Positions 1 to 8,994 of a stretch of DNA of 64,000 nucleotides are shown here, piece after piece. Source of the stretch: JAAYYF01 sp040255585 (GTDB lineage Bacteria; Deinococcota; Deinococci; Deinococcales; Trueperaceae). The notes below the pieces were generated by a model that was not told where the DNA came from, did no database searches, and worked only from the letters and a program-made list of their open reading frames with translations. The stretch spans positions 25,304 to 89,303 of the forward strand of contig JBDZVI010000004.1 in assembly GCA_040255585.1 (NCBI GenBank). Direction: 5' to 3'. Position numbers and translations under genes: made by a program. How positions within the stretch are numbered: the first letter of the stretch is position 1; each line of letters begins with the position of its first letter.

Positions 1-570
1 CTCGGGGGCTCGAAGCGCCGCGGCGATGGCAACGGCGGTGGTGTCGGAACCGCCGCGCCCGAGGGTGGTGATGTGCCCTTCGGCATCGGCTCCCTGGAAA
101 CCGGCGACCACCACGACGTCGACGTCCTCCAGGGCGGCGAGCACGGGGCGCGGGTCGACTTCCAGGATGCGGGCCGAGCCGTGGCGGGAGTCGGTCAGAA
201 AGCCCGCTTGCGCGCCGGTGAACGAGCGCGCCCTGATGCCGCGCTCGTGCAGGGCCATGGCCACGAGGGCGATGGACTGCTGCTCGCCCGTCGCCAGGAG
301 GACGTCGAGCTCACGGCGAGAGGCGCGGGCGGTCACCTCGCGCGCCAGGCCGATGAGCTGGTCGGTGGTCCTCCCCATGGCCGAGACGGTCACGACGACC
401 TTCTCGCCCGCATGGACCGACCTCTCGATGCGGGCAGCCACCTTGCCGATCCTGTCCACGTCGCCGACGCTCGTCCCGCCGTACTTCTGCACCCTGACCG
501 GCCACGGCAGGGTCACCTCCACGGCGTCCCGGCGCAAGGCCTCGGTTGGTTGTGCTGGAGCGACTTCCAT
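1..570 (-). CDS. lysC: Aspartate kinase, N-terminal half (runs off the window)
   Basis: Aspartate kinase phosphorylates L-aspartate as the first step towards lysine, threonine and methionine. The minus-strand translation shows the amino-acid kinase signature VQKYGGTSVGD near residue 27, then RELDVLLATGEQQS, a GFQG turn and TTLGRGGSDTTAV, all in family order. The ATG at 570 gives a leader of about 25 residues before the core. A GTG just before the VQKYGG motif is an alternative start. The 190 codons visible are about half the usual length of roughly 400, so the C-terminal ACT regulatory domains lie outside the window. The gene is divergent from the reductase gene at 638. Confidence 0.9.
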   Translation of the reverse strand, partial: MEVAPAQPTEALRRDAVEVTLPWPVRVQKYGGTSVGDVDRIGKVAARIERSVHAGEKVVVTVSAMGRTTDQLIGLAREVTARASRRELDVLLATGEQQSIALVAMALHERGIRARSFTGAQAGFLTDSRHGSARILEVDPRPVLAALEDVDVVVVAGFQGADAEGHITTLGRGGSDTTAVAIAAALRAPE

Positions 571-624
571 ATAGCCGGGCAGCTTACCTTGCCGCGTCGT
601 CCCGGTGCCAGGTTGGGGCGCCTG

Positions 625-637
625 CCATAATCGAGGC
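625..637 (+). promoter_or_regulatory. -10 box (CATAAT) just upstream of the reductase start
   Basis: CATAAT at 625-630 lies 7 nt before the ATG at 638, with no Shine-Dalgarno between them. Transcription would begin at or next to the start codon, so a leaderless mRNA is inferred. Confidence 0.5.
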
Positions 638-2002
638 ATGGACAGCGACGCCAACGTTACCCGCATCGCGGTTATCGGCGCCGGCCCGGCCGGCTTCTAC
701 GCAACGGAAGCGCTACTCAAGGGGCTGGGCGACGCGGTGTCGGTCGACCTGATCGAGCGTCTTCCTACGCCGTACGGCCTCGTGCGCTTCGGCGTCGCCC
801 CCGATCACCAGAAGATCAAGTCCGTCACGCGCCTCTACGACCGCACCCTCGCCGATCCGCGCGTCAGGTACCTCGGCAACGTCGAGTTCGGCAAGCACCT
901 GACCATCGAGGACCTGCGGCGCCACTACCACGCGGTCGTCGTCACGGTCGGCTCGCCGACGGACAGGCGCCTCGCCATACCCGGCGAGGACCTCCTCGGG
1001 AGCATGTCGGCCACCGAGTTCGTGGCCTGGTACAACTCGCACCCCGACTTCCGGGATCTCGAGGTGCCCCTCGCGGCCAAGACGGCCGTGATCATCGGCG
1101 TCGGCAACGTGGCCATCGACGTCACACGCGTGCTCGCGAAGACGGTGGCCGAACTCGGTGAGACGGACATCGCCGACCACGCGCTGGAGCGCCTGGCCGA
1201 CTCGACCGTCGAGGACATCGTGATCGTGGGTCGCCGCGGTCCTGCCGAGGCGAAGTTCACCACCAAGGAGCTGCGCGAGCTGGGCGAGTTGGCCAACGCC
1301 GACATCTTCGTGCGCGAGGAGGAGCTCGAGGTGGGCGAGGCCAGCCTCGCCGCCATCGCGGGCGACGTCAACGCCATGAAGAACCTCGAGGTGCTACGCG
1401 ACTTCGCCAAGCAGACGCCGGAGGGGAAACCACGCCGCGTGCACATACGCTTCCTCCTCTCGCCGCTCGAGCTGCGCGGCAACGGGCACGTGAGCAGCGT
1501 CCTGTTCGGCAAGAACCGCCTCGAGGAGCGCCAGGGCGGGGGGCTGGCCGCCGTGGCGACGGGCGAGACGGAGGAGTTCCCCGCGGAGCTCGTCTTCCGC
1601 TCCGTCGGCTACCAGGGCACCGCGCTAGCGGGCATCCCTTTCGACGAGCGCGCCGGCGTGATCCCGAACGAGGCCGGCCGGGTGCTGACGGCGCGGGGCG
1701 GAGCGCCCGTTCCGGGGCTGTACGTCGCCGGCTGGATCAAGCGCGGACCCAGCGGCGTGATCGGCACCAACAAGGCGTGCGCCATGGAGACCGTCGCGAG
1801 CCTGTTGGCCGACGAGCTGCCCGTGCCGCCCGAGCCGAGCGTCGAGGCGCTCGACGCCCTGTTGGCCGACCGCGGCGCGCGACCCTTCACGGCGGCCGAC
1901 TGGGCGAAACTGGACGCCCTCGAGACGGCCGCCGGCACGGCCAGCGGTCGACCGCGCGTGAAACTGGCCGACGTCGAGGCGATGCTGGCGGCCGTCGGCT
2001 GA
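638..2002 (+). CDS. Ferredoxin/flavodoxin-NADP+ reductase, adrenodoxin reductase (FprA) family
   Basis: This FAD enzyme would move electrons between NADPH and ferredoxin in the cytoplasm. The 454-residue product opens with the FAD-binding motif GAGPAGFYATEALL. It carries the second dinucleotide site GVGNVAIDVTRVLAKT around residue 150 and the C-terminal family motif GWIKRGPSGVIGTNK that closes over FAD. Length and motif order match FprA and adrenodoxin reductase. The ATG at 638 is preferred over the in-frame codon at 605, because the extra residues are unlike the family and a -10 box sits 7 nt upstream. The redox partner cannot be told from the neighbours. Confidence 0.88.
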   Translation: MDSDANVTRIAVIGAGPAGFYATEALLKGLGDAVSVDLIERLPTPYGLVRFGVAPDHQKIKSVTRLYDRTLADPRVRYLGNVEFGKHLTIEDLRRHYHAVVVTVGSPTDRRLAIPGEDLLGSMSATEFVAWYNSHPDFRDLEVPLAAKTAVIIGVGNVAIDVTRVLAKTVAELGETDIADHALERLADSTVEDIVIVGRRGPAEAKFTTKELRELGELANADIFVREEELEVGEASLAAIAGDVNAMKNLEVLRDFAKQTPEGKPRRVHIRFLLSPLELRGNGHVSSVLFGKNRLEERQGGGLAAVATGETEEFPAELVFRSVGYQGTALAGIPFDERAGVIPNEAGRVLTARGGAPVPGLYVAGWIKRGPSGVIGTNKACAMETVASLLADELPVPPEPSVEALDALLADRGARPFTAADWAKLDALETAAGTASGRPRVKLADVEAMLAAVG

Positions 2003-2132
2003 CGAGACCGGCTTCCGGCGGCACGAGGCGGCGCATGGCTCCCTTGCTGCTGGTAGAGCGGCTCGCTCGTGCCACCGCCCATGCAGGGCGACGCCCCGAG
2101 CTTGGGCCCCTCCGGACGCGCTTCTCACGAAG

Positions 2133-2141
2133 TGTTACGAT
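2133..2141 (+). promoter_or_regulatory. Extended -10 promoter of the liv operon
   Basis: TG-T-TACGAT at 2133-2141 is an extended -10 element about 40 nt before livG. It leaves a short leader carrying a GCGAGGTAA ribosome-binding region. No -35 match is evident. Confidence 0.45.
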
Positions 2142-2182
2142 GCCGCCGAACACAGCGCAAGCCAGCGCATAAAGCGAGGTAA

Positions 2183-3046
2183 ATGAACGTGTCGGATACT
2201 CATCCCGCGAGTTCGAGCACGGGGTCGGCCCGACCGCCCGGTCGGGCAGGCGGCGTCGGCCCGGGCGCGCCGCTGCTGAGCATCCAGGGCCTGACGAAAG
2301 ACTTCGGCGGCCTGCGCGCCGTCAACGCCTGCTCCTTCGACGTCGCCCCTGGCAGCATCACCGGCCTGATCGGTCCGAACGGCGCGGGCAAGACCACCCT
2401 CTTCAGCCTGGTGTCCGGGTTCCACCGACCCGACTCGGGTCGCGTCTACCTTGACGGCGAGGACGTCACGGGCCTGCCCTCCCACCTCCTCTTCCGCAAG
2501 GGTCTCTGCCGGACCTTCCAGATCCCCCGCGAGCACAAGAGCATGACCGTGACCGAGAACCTCATGCTGGTGCCCAAGGGTCAGATCGGCGAGCGGTTCT
2601 GGAACCCCGTCGTTCGGCCCGGCGCCGTGAGGGCGCAGGAGCGGCAGTTGCGCGACAAGGCCAACGAGGTGCTCGAGTTCGTTAACCTCGCCCACATGGC
2701 GGACCAGCCGGCCGGCGCCATGTCGGGCGGCCAGAAGAAGCTACTCGAGCTCGCCCGCACCCTGATGGCCGACCCGAAGATCGTCCTCCTCGACGAGCCG
2801 GGCGCGGGCGTCAACCCGACGCTGATGGGCAAGATCCGCGAGAAGATCGAGCAGCTCAACCGCGAACGCGGCATCACGTTCCTGCTCATCGAGCACGACA
2901 TGCCGCTCGTCATGGGCCTCTGCAACCCTGTGGTAGTGATGAACCAGGGCAGCAAGCTCGTCGAGGGGCCGCCGGCCATCATCAAGTCCGACCCGCGCGT
3001 CCTGGAGGCGTACCTTGGAGGGCAGTATGCCGCTCTTGACGGTTGA
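2183..3046 (+). CDS. livG: Branched-chain amino acid ABC transporter, ATPase LivG type
   Basis: This is one of two nucleotide-binding subunits of a high-affinity branched-chain amino acid importer. The 287-residue protein has Walker A GPNGAGKT, signature MSGGQKKLLELAR, Walker B IVLLDEPGAG and the switch histidine in LLIEHDM. The C-terminal RVLEAYLGG tail is typical of LivG. About 30 Ser/Pro/Gly-rich residues precede the ABC core, longer than usual. The start ATG at 2183 follows a GAGG-type ribosome-binding site. It is the first gene of livG-livF-livH-livM, and its end overlaps livF by 20 bp, suggesting translational coupling. Confidence 0.93.
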   Translation: MNVSDTHPASSSTGSARPPGRAGGVGPGAPLLSIQGLTKDFGGLRAVNACSFDVAPGSITGLIGPNGAGKTTLFSLVSGFHRPDSGRVYLDGEDVTGLPSHLLFRKGLCRTFQIPREHKSMTVTENLMLVPKGQIGERFWNPVVRPGAVRAQERQLRDKANEVLEFVNLAHMADQPAGAMSGGQKKLLELARTLMADPKIVLLDEPGAGVNPTLMGKIREKIEQLNRERGITFLLIEHDMPLVMGLCNPVVVMNQGSKLVEGPPAIIKSDPRVLEAYLGGQYAALDG

Positions 3047-3731
3047 GCGCGCCGTCGCCGGCTACGGCGAGATGCAGGTCCTCAGGGGCGTCACCCTCAG
3101 TGTCGGCGAAGGCGAGATCGTCTCGATAGTCGGTCCGAACGGCGCAGGCAAGTCGACGGTGATGAAGCTCATCTTCGGGCTGCTCAAGCCGTGGGAGGGC
3201 TCCATCACCTTCGACGGTCGCGACGTGTCCGGCACGGCGCCCGAGAAGCTGGTGCGGCTCGGGCTCTCGTACGTTCCCCAAGTTGACAACGTCTTCCCCA
3301 ACCTGACGGTCGAGGAGAACCTGGACATGGGGGGCTACATCCGTAACGGGTCGCTGGCGGAGCAGAAGGAGCGCGTCTTCGAGCTCTTCCCCCGCCTCGC
3401 CGAGCGCCGCAAGCAGCGAGCCGGCAAGATGTCGGGGGGCGAACGGCAGATGGTCGCGATGGGGAGGGCGCTGATGCTCGATCCGCGGCTGCTCATGCTC
3501 GACGAGCCTTCCGCCGGCCTCGCCCCCCTGCTGGTCGACATGATCTTCGACAAGATCGTCGAGATCAACCGCACGGGCGTGGCGGTCCTCATGGTCGAGC
3601 AGAACGCCAAGAAGTCGCTCGCGTTGGCCAACCGGGGCTACGTCCTGGCGACCGGCCAGAACCAGGTCGACGGTCAAGGCCGCGACCTCCTCGAGAACCC
3701 AGAGGTCGCCCGCCTCTACCTGGGAGGTTGA
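3027..3731 (+). CDS. livF: Branched-chain amino acid ABC transporter, ATPase LivF type
   Basis: Second ATPase of the Liv importer, 234 residues. It shows Walker A GPNGAGKS, signature MSGGERQMVAMGRAL, Walker B LLMLDEPSAGLAP and the LivF-typical VEQNAKKSLA. The ATG at 3027 is preferred to an in-frame TTG at 3015, since the GGAGGG ribosome-binding site (3017-3022) lies between them and the protein then starts directly with the ABC fold. It overlaps the end of livG and abuts livH. Confidence 0.93.
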   Translation: MPLLTVERAVAGYGEMQVLRGVTLSVGEGEIVSIVGPNGAGKSTVMKLIFGLLKPWEGSITFDGRDVSGTAPEKLVRLGLSYVPQVDNVFPNLTVEENLDMGGYIRNGSLAEQKERVFELFPRLAERRKQRAGKMSGGERQMVAMGRALMLDPRLLMLDEPSAGLAPLLVDMIFDKIVEINRTGVAVLMVEQNAKKSLALANRGYVLATGQNQVDGQGRDLLENPEVARLYLGG

Positions 3732-3733
3732 CG

Positions 3734-4780
3734 GTGGTGCAGAGTACGGGATCCTCAAGCGCGCGACCCATGGAACGGTTCCGCCGCGCCGCGGCGGGCC
3801 GGACGGGCATGCTCGTGGCGCTCGCGCTGGTGCTCGCCGCCATCGTGGTCGTCGCGATCGTCAAGGGCGTGCCCGGCACGCAGCTCCTCTCGCTCTTCGT
3901 ACGCGGCGTGCTGCTCGGCGGCACGCTCGCCCTCGGCGCGATCGGTGTCACGCTCGTCTACGCGGTCCTCAAGATGGCCAACTTCGCGCACGGCGACACC
4001 ATGACGCTCGGCGCGTACCTCGGCCTCGTCGTCGTGACGCTGCTGCCCAAAGGGGCGCCGCTGGCGCCGTTCTCCTTCGGGTACGAGTTCCTCGTCGCCC
4101 TGCTCCTAGTCATCCCGGCCGTCGGGCTCATCGCCTTCGGGCTCGACCAGCTCGCCTTCCGGCCGCTGCGGGCCCGTCGCTCGCAGTCGATCATGTTCGC
4201 TATGGCCGCCCTCGGCCTCGCGTTCGGCATCAGGAGCCTTGTCTACATCTTCTGGGGCGCGGATTTCACGTTCTTCTACACGGGGCGCGCGCGGCCGGCA
4301 GTCGAGCTCTTCGCCGGCGTGCGGGTGCGACCGGACCAGCTGTTCATCCTGGGCCTGGCCGTAGTGCTCATCGTCGGCGTGTACCTGCTGCTCGAGCGCA
4401 CCAAGATCGGCAAGGCCATGCGCGCCACCGCGGACAACTCGGACCTGGCGCGCATCAGCGGCATAGACACGAAGCGCGTCATCCTCTGGACATGGCTCAT
4501 CGGCGGCGGACTGGCCGGTGCCGGCGGCATGCTCTACGGCCTCGACGTGCAACTCAGGCCCGAGATGGGGTGGTGGCTGCTCCTGCCGCTCTTCGCGGCC
4601 GTCATCCTCGGCAGCATCGGCAACGCCTACGGGGCCCTCGCCGGAGCGTTCGTGATCGGCATCGTGTGGCAGATGAGCGGCGCGTTCATCAACCCCGTCT
4701 ACAGCCAGGGGATCGCCTTCCTCGTCATGATCATCGTGCTCATCGTCCGCCCAGAGGGACTGTTCGGGGGGAGGAAGTAG
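3734..4780 (+). CDS. livH: Branched-chain amino acid ABC transporter permease, LivH type
   Basis: Integral membrane permease of the Liv system, 348 residues. Hydrophobic helices run from about residue 25 to the end. LivH features include the LGAIGVTLVYAVLKMANFAHGD block and the cytoplasmic coupling region LLERTKIGKAMRATADN. The GTG at 3734 is favoured over a TTG at 3728 because the GGGAGG site at 3722-3727 would be too close to the TTG. The stop of livF lies 3 nt upstream, and livM starts 1 nt after this stop. Confidence 0.9.
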   Translation: MVQSTGSSSARPMERFRRAAAGRTGMLVALALVLAAIVVVAIVKGVPGTQLLSLFVRGVLLGGTLALGAIGVTLVYAVLKMANFAHGDTMTLGAYLGLVVVTLLPKGAPLAPFSFGYEFLVALLLVIPAVGLIAFGLDQLAFRPLRARRSQSIMFAMAALGLAFGIRSLVYIFWGADFTFFYTGRARPAVELFAGVRVRPDQLFILGLAVVLIVGVYLLLERTKIGKAMRATADNSDLARISGIDTKRVILWTWLIGGGLAGAGGMLYGLDVQLRPEMGWWLLLPLFAAVILGSIGNAYGALAGAFVIGIVWQMSGAFINPVYSQGIAFLVMIIVLIVRPEGLFGGRK

Positions 4781-4781
4781 C

Positions 4782-5978
4782 ATGACGGCGCTTCACCTCG
4801 CCAAGGCCGCGCTCCTGGCGGTGCCCCTGTGGCTCCTCCTCTCCAGCGTCATGCGCTTCAAGCCGTCCTGGCTCAGGCACCTCGCGTCGCTCGCCGTCGG
4901 CTTCGGCGCCGCGGCGCTCATCACGCTGGTCATGCCGACCGGCCTCCTCTCTTACGTCACGACCTTCATCCTGATGGCGTGCGTCTACGCCGTGCTGTCG
5001 GTCGGCCTCAACGTGCAGTGGGGATACACGGGCCTCTTCAACATCGGCATCGCGGCGTTCTACGCCATCGGCGCGTTCACGAGCGCGCTCGTCACGACCA
5101 AGATGCCGACCGGCCTCAACGCCAGCTTCACGAAACAGCTGTTCGGGCTCGGCATGCCGTTCTGGGTGGGCGTGCTCGCGGCCGGCGTCGTCGCGGGGGT
5201 CCTGGCATGGCTCGTCGGCAAGCCGACGCTCAAGCTGCGCGACGACTACCTCGCCATAGCCACCATCGGGATCGCCGAGCTCGTGCGGCTCTTCTTCCAG
5301 AACGAGCGCTGGCTGGCCAACGGCCCACAGCCACTGCGCGGCATACCGCAACCGCTCAGCTGCCTGTCGGGCGACGGCTGCGGCTGGCTGCCCGGCTTCG
5401 TCAACTCGTTCTTCGCGCCGCTGGCGCCACGCGACTACCCGTACATCTACGTCGCCATCGTCGCGCTCGTCCTCTACCTCATCTACCGCGTGCTAGAGCG
5501 CGCCATCCGCTCGCCTTGGGGCCGCGTCCTGCGTGCCGTCAGGGAGGAGGAGGCTTCCGCCGCCATGAACGGCAAGGACGTCGCCGCCTTCCGCATGCAG
5601 GCGTTCGTCGTCGGGGCGGTGATCATGGGGATAGGCGGCGCGCTCTACGCCCACTACATCGTGTCCATCGACTACTCCCACTTCGACCCGCTCAACGGCA
5701 CGTTCCTCGTATGGGTGATGCTCATGCTCGGGGGCAGCGGGAACAACCGCGGCGCCATCCTCGGCGCGTTCGTCGTTTACGCGATCTGGTCCGGCACGAG
5801 CTTCGTGGTAGACGCCTTGCGGCCCGCCCTCGCGGCCATCTCCCCCGACCTGCCTTCGCGCGGCCCCTACCTACGACTGCTCTTCATCTCGATCCTGTTG
5901 GTGTTCATCGTGCTGTTCAAGCCCAAGGGGATCATCCCGGAGGAGAAGGTCGTCTCGCTAGATCGCGACCTGGGCTGA
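4782..5978 (+). CDS. livM: Branched-chain amino acid ABC transporter permease, LivM type
   Basis: Second permease of the importer, 398 residues, with multiple membrane helices. LivM hallmarks include VGLNVQWGYTGLFNIG, TLKLRDDYLAIATIGIAEL and GRVLRAVREEEASAAMNGKD (the ATPase-coupling region). The ATG at 4782 is 1 nt after the livH stop, with a GGGGGGAGG ribosome-binding region inside the end of livH. It is the last gene of the operon and faces livJ across a strong terminator. Confidence 0.92.
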   Translation: MTALHLAKAALLAVPLWLLLSSVMRFKPSWLRHLASLAVGFGAAALITLVMPTGLLSYVTTFILMACVYAVLSVGLNVQWGYTGLFNIGIAAFYAIGAFTSALVTTKMPTGLNASFTKQLFGLGMPFWVGVLAAGVVAGVLAWLVGKPTLKLRDDYLAIATIGIAELVRLFFQNERWLANGPQPLRGIPQPLSCLSGDGCGWLPGFVNSFFAPLAPRDYPYIYVAIVALVLYLIYRVLERAIRSPWGRVLRAVREEEASAAMNGKDVAAFRMQAFVVGAVIMGIGGALYAHYIVSIDYSHFDPLNGTFLVWVMLMLGGSGNNRGAILGAFVVYAIWSGTSFVVDALRPALAAISPDLPSRGPYLRLLFISILLVFIVLFKPKGIIPEEKVVSLDRDLG

Positions 5979-5998
5979 GGCGCCCCCAATACAAGACA

Positions 5999-6028
5999 GA
6001 GGGCGGATGCTCGTTCGCATCCGCCCTC
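5999..6028. terminator. Bidirectional intrinsic terminator between livM and livJ
   Basis: A perfect 12-bp stem (5999-6010 with 6017-6028) closes a 6-nt TCGTTC loop. The plus strand continues CCTCTTTCTT, and the minus strand continues TGTCTTGTATT. It lies between the convergent ends of livM and livJ and can serve both. Confidence 0.85.
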
Positions 6029-6079
6029 CCTCTTTCTTCAAGCGTTCCAGCCCGCCGCTGGTCGCGCTCTGGCTTGGAC

Positions 6080-7339
6080 TTACTCTGCGGGGATCTCCGA
6101 AGCGGTGAGTACGACTTCGGTCTCGATGCTACCGCCCTTGTACTCCCACACCGCCATCGGGGTCACGACGTCGCCGAGGGCGTCGTAGTCGACTTCGCCG
6201 GCGGCGCCGGAGTAGTTGACGGCCTGGCCGGCCTTGATGAGCTCCAGGGCACGCTGGAAGTCGCCGACGCCGACGGTCTCGCCCGGGGCGTTGGAGACGT
6301 CGCGCAGGCGGGCGGCGACGCTGGCGCCGGAGACCTCGACACCGTCGACGATGGCCTTGGCGATGGCGAGGCCGATGGTGGCCATGGCGTCGTAGCCGGT
6401 GTCGATGTAAGGCAGCGGCGGCGCCTCGCCGAACGTGTCGGCGTACGCGGAGGAGAACTTGACCCAGCCGTCCCAGTTCGGGTCGGCGCCGGCAGACGTG
6501 CCGTAGTGGCCTTCGACGGCGTCGGCGCCGAGCGCCGTGACGATGTCGAGGGACTGCGTGCCGTCCGTGTACTGCCAGTTCGTGAAGTTGTAGAGGTCAC
6601 GGGCCTCGGCCATGTAGACCGTCGCCTGACCGGGGTAGGAGACCGCGAGGACGACCTCGGGGTTGCCGGCCAGCACCTGCTCGAGGAGGGCGGCGTACGT
6701 GGGCTGCGGCTCGTCCGGGTGGGCGACCTTGGCCGTGATGGTGCCGCCGCGCTTGGTGAAGGCGGCCTCGAAGGCGTCGGCCAAGCCTTGGCCGTACGGG
6801 TTGTTGTCGTACAGGATGGCGGCGGTGTTGTAGCTGTGATCGGAGAAGATCTCACCGCGCGCGAGCATGGCGCCGACGACGCCCTGGAGCGCGTCGGAGG
6901 CCACGGTGCGGTAGACGACGTCGCCGTCGTCCGGGAGCATCGCGAGTAGCGGCGAGGTGGAGGCCGGCGAGATCAGGACTACGTTGCTCGGGATGGCCAC
7001 GGACTCGGCGACCGCCACGCTGACGCCGCTCGACAGCGAGCCGACGATGGCGACGACGCCGTCGGCGTTGACGAGCTTGCGGGCGCGTTCGACGCCCTGC
7101 GCGGCAGCGGTGGCGTCGTCCTCGGTGACGATCTCGACGATCGGACCGCCGAAGACCGCCGTTGCGGCGGCGTTGATCTGGTCGGCGGCGAGCTTGACGC
7201 CGTTGCCGATGGCCGGACCGAACTCGGCCAGCGGACCGGTGTAAGACAGGAGCACACCGACCTTAGAGACGGGCGGGGTCTGCGCGCCGGCCAAGCCGAT
7301 CAACGCAGCCACCAACAACCAAACTAGCTTCTTATGCAC
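6080..7339 (-). CDS. livJ: Branched-chain amino acid ABC transporter substrate-binding protein
   Basis: Periplasmic (or surface) binding protein for the Liv importer, 419 residues, Peripla_BP_6 type. It starts with a secretory signal (MHKK, a hydrophobic stretch, then AGAQ) and continues with KVGVLLSYTGPLAEFGPAIG, the usual N-lobe motif. The start is a GTG at 7339 preceded by GGAGGAGAAC. It is transcribed separately from the permease and ATPase genes, from a near-consensus promoter, which fits the higher dosage needed for binding proteins. The ligand is inferred from context. Confidence 0.9.
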   Translation of the reverse strand: MHKKLVWLLVAALIGLAGAQTPPVSKVGVLLSYTGPLAEFGPAIGNGVKLAADQINAAATAVFGGPIVEIVTEDDATAAAQGVERARKLVNADGVVAIVGSLSSGVSVAVAESVAIPSNVVLISPASTSPLLAMLPDDGDVVYRTVASDALQGVVGAMLARGEIFSDHSYNTAAILYDNNPYGQGLADAFEAAFTKRGGTITAKVAHPDEPQPTYAALLEQVLAGNPEVVLAVSYPGQATVYMAEARDLYNFTNWQYTDGTQSLDIVTALGADAVEGHYGTSAGADPNWDGWVKFSSAYADTFGEAPPLPYIDTGYDAMATIGLAIAKAIVDGVEVSGASVAARLRDVSNAPGETVGVGDFQRALELIKAGQAVNYSGAAGEVDYDALGDVVTPMAVWEYKGGSIETEVVLTASEIPAE

Positions 7340-7394
7340 GTTCTCCTCCTAGGTTCGAAAAACGCGACGATGTCTACGTGCGGCGGTCGGTTGC

Positions 7395-7423
7395 ATCGTA
7401 AGAAACCCCACATAGGCTGTCAA
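7395..7423 (-). promoter_or_regulatory. Near-consensus sigma70-type promoter of livJ
   Basis: Read on the minus strand: TTGACA (7418-7423), a 17-nt spacer, TACGAT (7395-7400). This is the best vegetative promoter match in the window. It leaves a leader of about 50 nt before the GGAGGAG site of livJ. Confidence 0.85.
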
Positions 7424-7561
7424 CGTCGACGGTGGCAGGGAGAAAGGAAAGGTTAAGGGCCTCACGTACGCCTTACGACCGGCCGCGACCACGGGGCGGT
7501 GCCAAGTGTCATGCGGAAACATCACATTCGTCTTGTTTCCTCATCACGACCTGCAGGATTG

Positions 7562-7653
7562 TGCTATTCTCCCGGTCGTTGCGATGCGCCGATCGACCCA
7601 ACGGTCGTCCGGTAGCGATCGAGACCCGAGCTTTTCGGTTCCCAGGAGGAAGT
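7562..7653 (+). promoter_or_regulatory. glnA extended -10 promoter and leader
   Basis: This lies in the 314-bp gap 7340-7653, the only gap over 300 bp. TG-C-TATTCT at 7562-7570 is an extended -10 without a clear -35. The leader of about 77 nt holds a small hairpin, CGACC (7594-7598) with GGTCG (7603-7607), flanked by CCG/CGG pairs. It ends in AGGAGGA before the GTG start. No known riboswitch consensus was recognised. The rest of the gap holds the livJ promoter. Confidence 0.5.
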
Positions 7654-8994
7654 GTGGCCAAGTCCCGCGCCGACATCAAACAGCTGTTGAAGGAACACGA
7701 CGTCCGGTTCCTCAGGCTCCAGTTCACCGACATCCATGGGCGCAACAAGAACGTAGAGGTGCCAACCTCCCAGTTCGACAAGGCGCTCGACGGCGAGATC
7801 ATGTTCGACGGCTCGTCGATCAAGGGCTTCACGCGCATCGAGGAGTCAGACATGCTCCTCAGCCCCGATTACGACACGTTCCTCCTCCTCCCGCCCGCGG
7901 TGGAGGGCAGTGTGCCCGGCCAGGTGGCGCGCCTCATCTGCGACATCAACGAACCGGACGGCACGCCCTTCGATGGCGACCCGCGCGGGGTGCTGAAGCG
8001 CCAGCTCGCGAAGCTCCGCGAGCTCGGGTACGACGACCTGTTCGTCGGCGTCGAGCCGGAGTTCTACCTGTTCAAGCGCGGCGTCGACGGCAGCCCCACC
8101 ACCATCACGAACGACGGCGCGGGCTACTTCGACCTCGCCCCGGTCGACCGGGGCGAGGACGCGCGCCGCGACATGGTCAACGCCCTCACCGATCTTGGCT
8201 TCGAGATCGAGGCCGCCCACCACGAGGTCGGTCCCGGCCAGCACGAGATCGACTTCAAGTACGCGGACGCCATCACGACCGCCGACTCCATCCAGACCTT
8301 CCGCACGGTCGTGAAGCGCATAGCGATGAACCACGGACTCCACGCCACCTTCATGCCCAAGCCCGTCGCCGGCATCGCGGGTTCTGGCATGCACAGCCAC
8401 CTCAGCATCTTCAAGGACGGCGAGAACGCCTTCTACGATCCGAAGGCGCCTTACCAGCTCTCGAAGGCGGCGCTCTACTGGATCGGTGGCCTGCTCGAAC
8501 ACGCGCCGGGCTTCGTCGCCATCACGAACCCCACCATCAACAGCTACAAGCGCCTCACGCCCGGTCACGAGGCGCCGACCAACATCGCGTGGTCCGTCTC
8601 CAACCGCAGCGCCATGGTGCGCATCCCGGCGCGGCGCGGCAACGGCACGCGCGCCGAGCTACGCATGCCCGACCCGTCAGCCAACCCGTACCTGGCGCTA
8701 TCGGCCATGATCGCCGCCGGCATCGACGGTCTCAAGCGCAAGCTCCTCCCACCGCCACCGGTCGAGCGCAACATCTTCGAGATGAGCGTCCGCGACCGCC
8801 GCAAGCACAAGGTCAAGGACCTCCCCGGCGACCTGAAGGAGGCGCTCGACAACCTGAAGCGCGACCGCGTCGTCATAGACGCCCTCGGCGACCACGTCTA
8901 CAAGCTGTTCATCGACGAGAAGCTGGCCGAGTACGACGAGTACCGCATCGCCGTCCACGGCTGGGAGCTGGATCGCTACCTGGCGGACTACTGA
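7654..8994 (+). CDS. glnA: Glutamine synthetase, type I
   Basis: Makes glutamine from glutamate, ammonia and ATP. The 446-residue product has the N-terminal beta-grasp, FDGSSIKGF, VEPEFYLF, HHEVGPGQHEIDFKY, the ATP-binding block KPVAGIAGSGMHSHLS and RIPARRGNGTRAELRMPDPS. Length fits the GSI-alpha group. The segment where the adenylylated tyrosine of GSI-beta enzymes would sit reads PVERNIFEMS and lacks it, so control by adenylylation is unlikely (inference). The GTG at 7654 after AGGAGGA is chosen. The open frame extends upstream to 7432, but that part is not family-like. ruvC begins directly after the stop. Confidence 0.95.
   Translation: MAKSRADIKQLLKEHDVRFLRLQFTDIHGRNKNVEVPTSQFDKALDGEIMFDGSSIKGFTRIEESDMLLSPDYDTFLLLPPAVEGSVPGQVARLICDINEPDGTPFDGDPRGVLKRQLAKLRELGYDDLFVGVEPEFYLFKRGVDGSPTTITNDGAGYFDLAPVDRGEDARRDMVNALTDLGFEIEAAHHEVGPGQHEIDFKYADAITTADSIQTFRTVVKRIAMNHGLHATFMPKPVAGIAGSGMHSHLSIFKDGENAFYDPKAPYQLSKAALYWIGGLLEHAPGFVAITNPTINSYKRLTPGHEAPTNIAWSVSNRSAMVRIPARRGNGTRAELRMPDPSANPYLALSAMIAAGIDGLKRKLLPPPPVERNIFEMSVRDRRKHKVKDLPGDLKEALDNLKRDRVVIDALGDHVYKLFIDEKLAEYDEYRIAVHGWELDRYLADY

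Noticed and set aside
4829..6949. A 706-codon plus-strand frame over livM and antisense to livJ
   Set aside because: Arg/His-rich and crosses the perfect terminator at 5999-6028. The livM and livJ products are clear family members.
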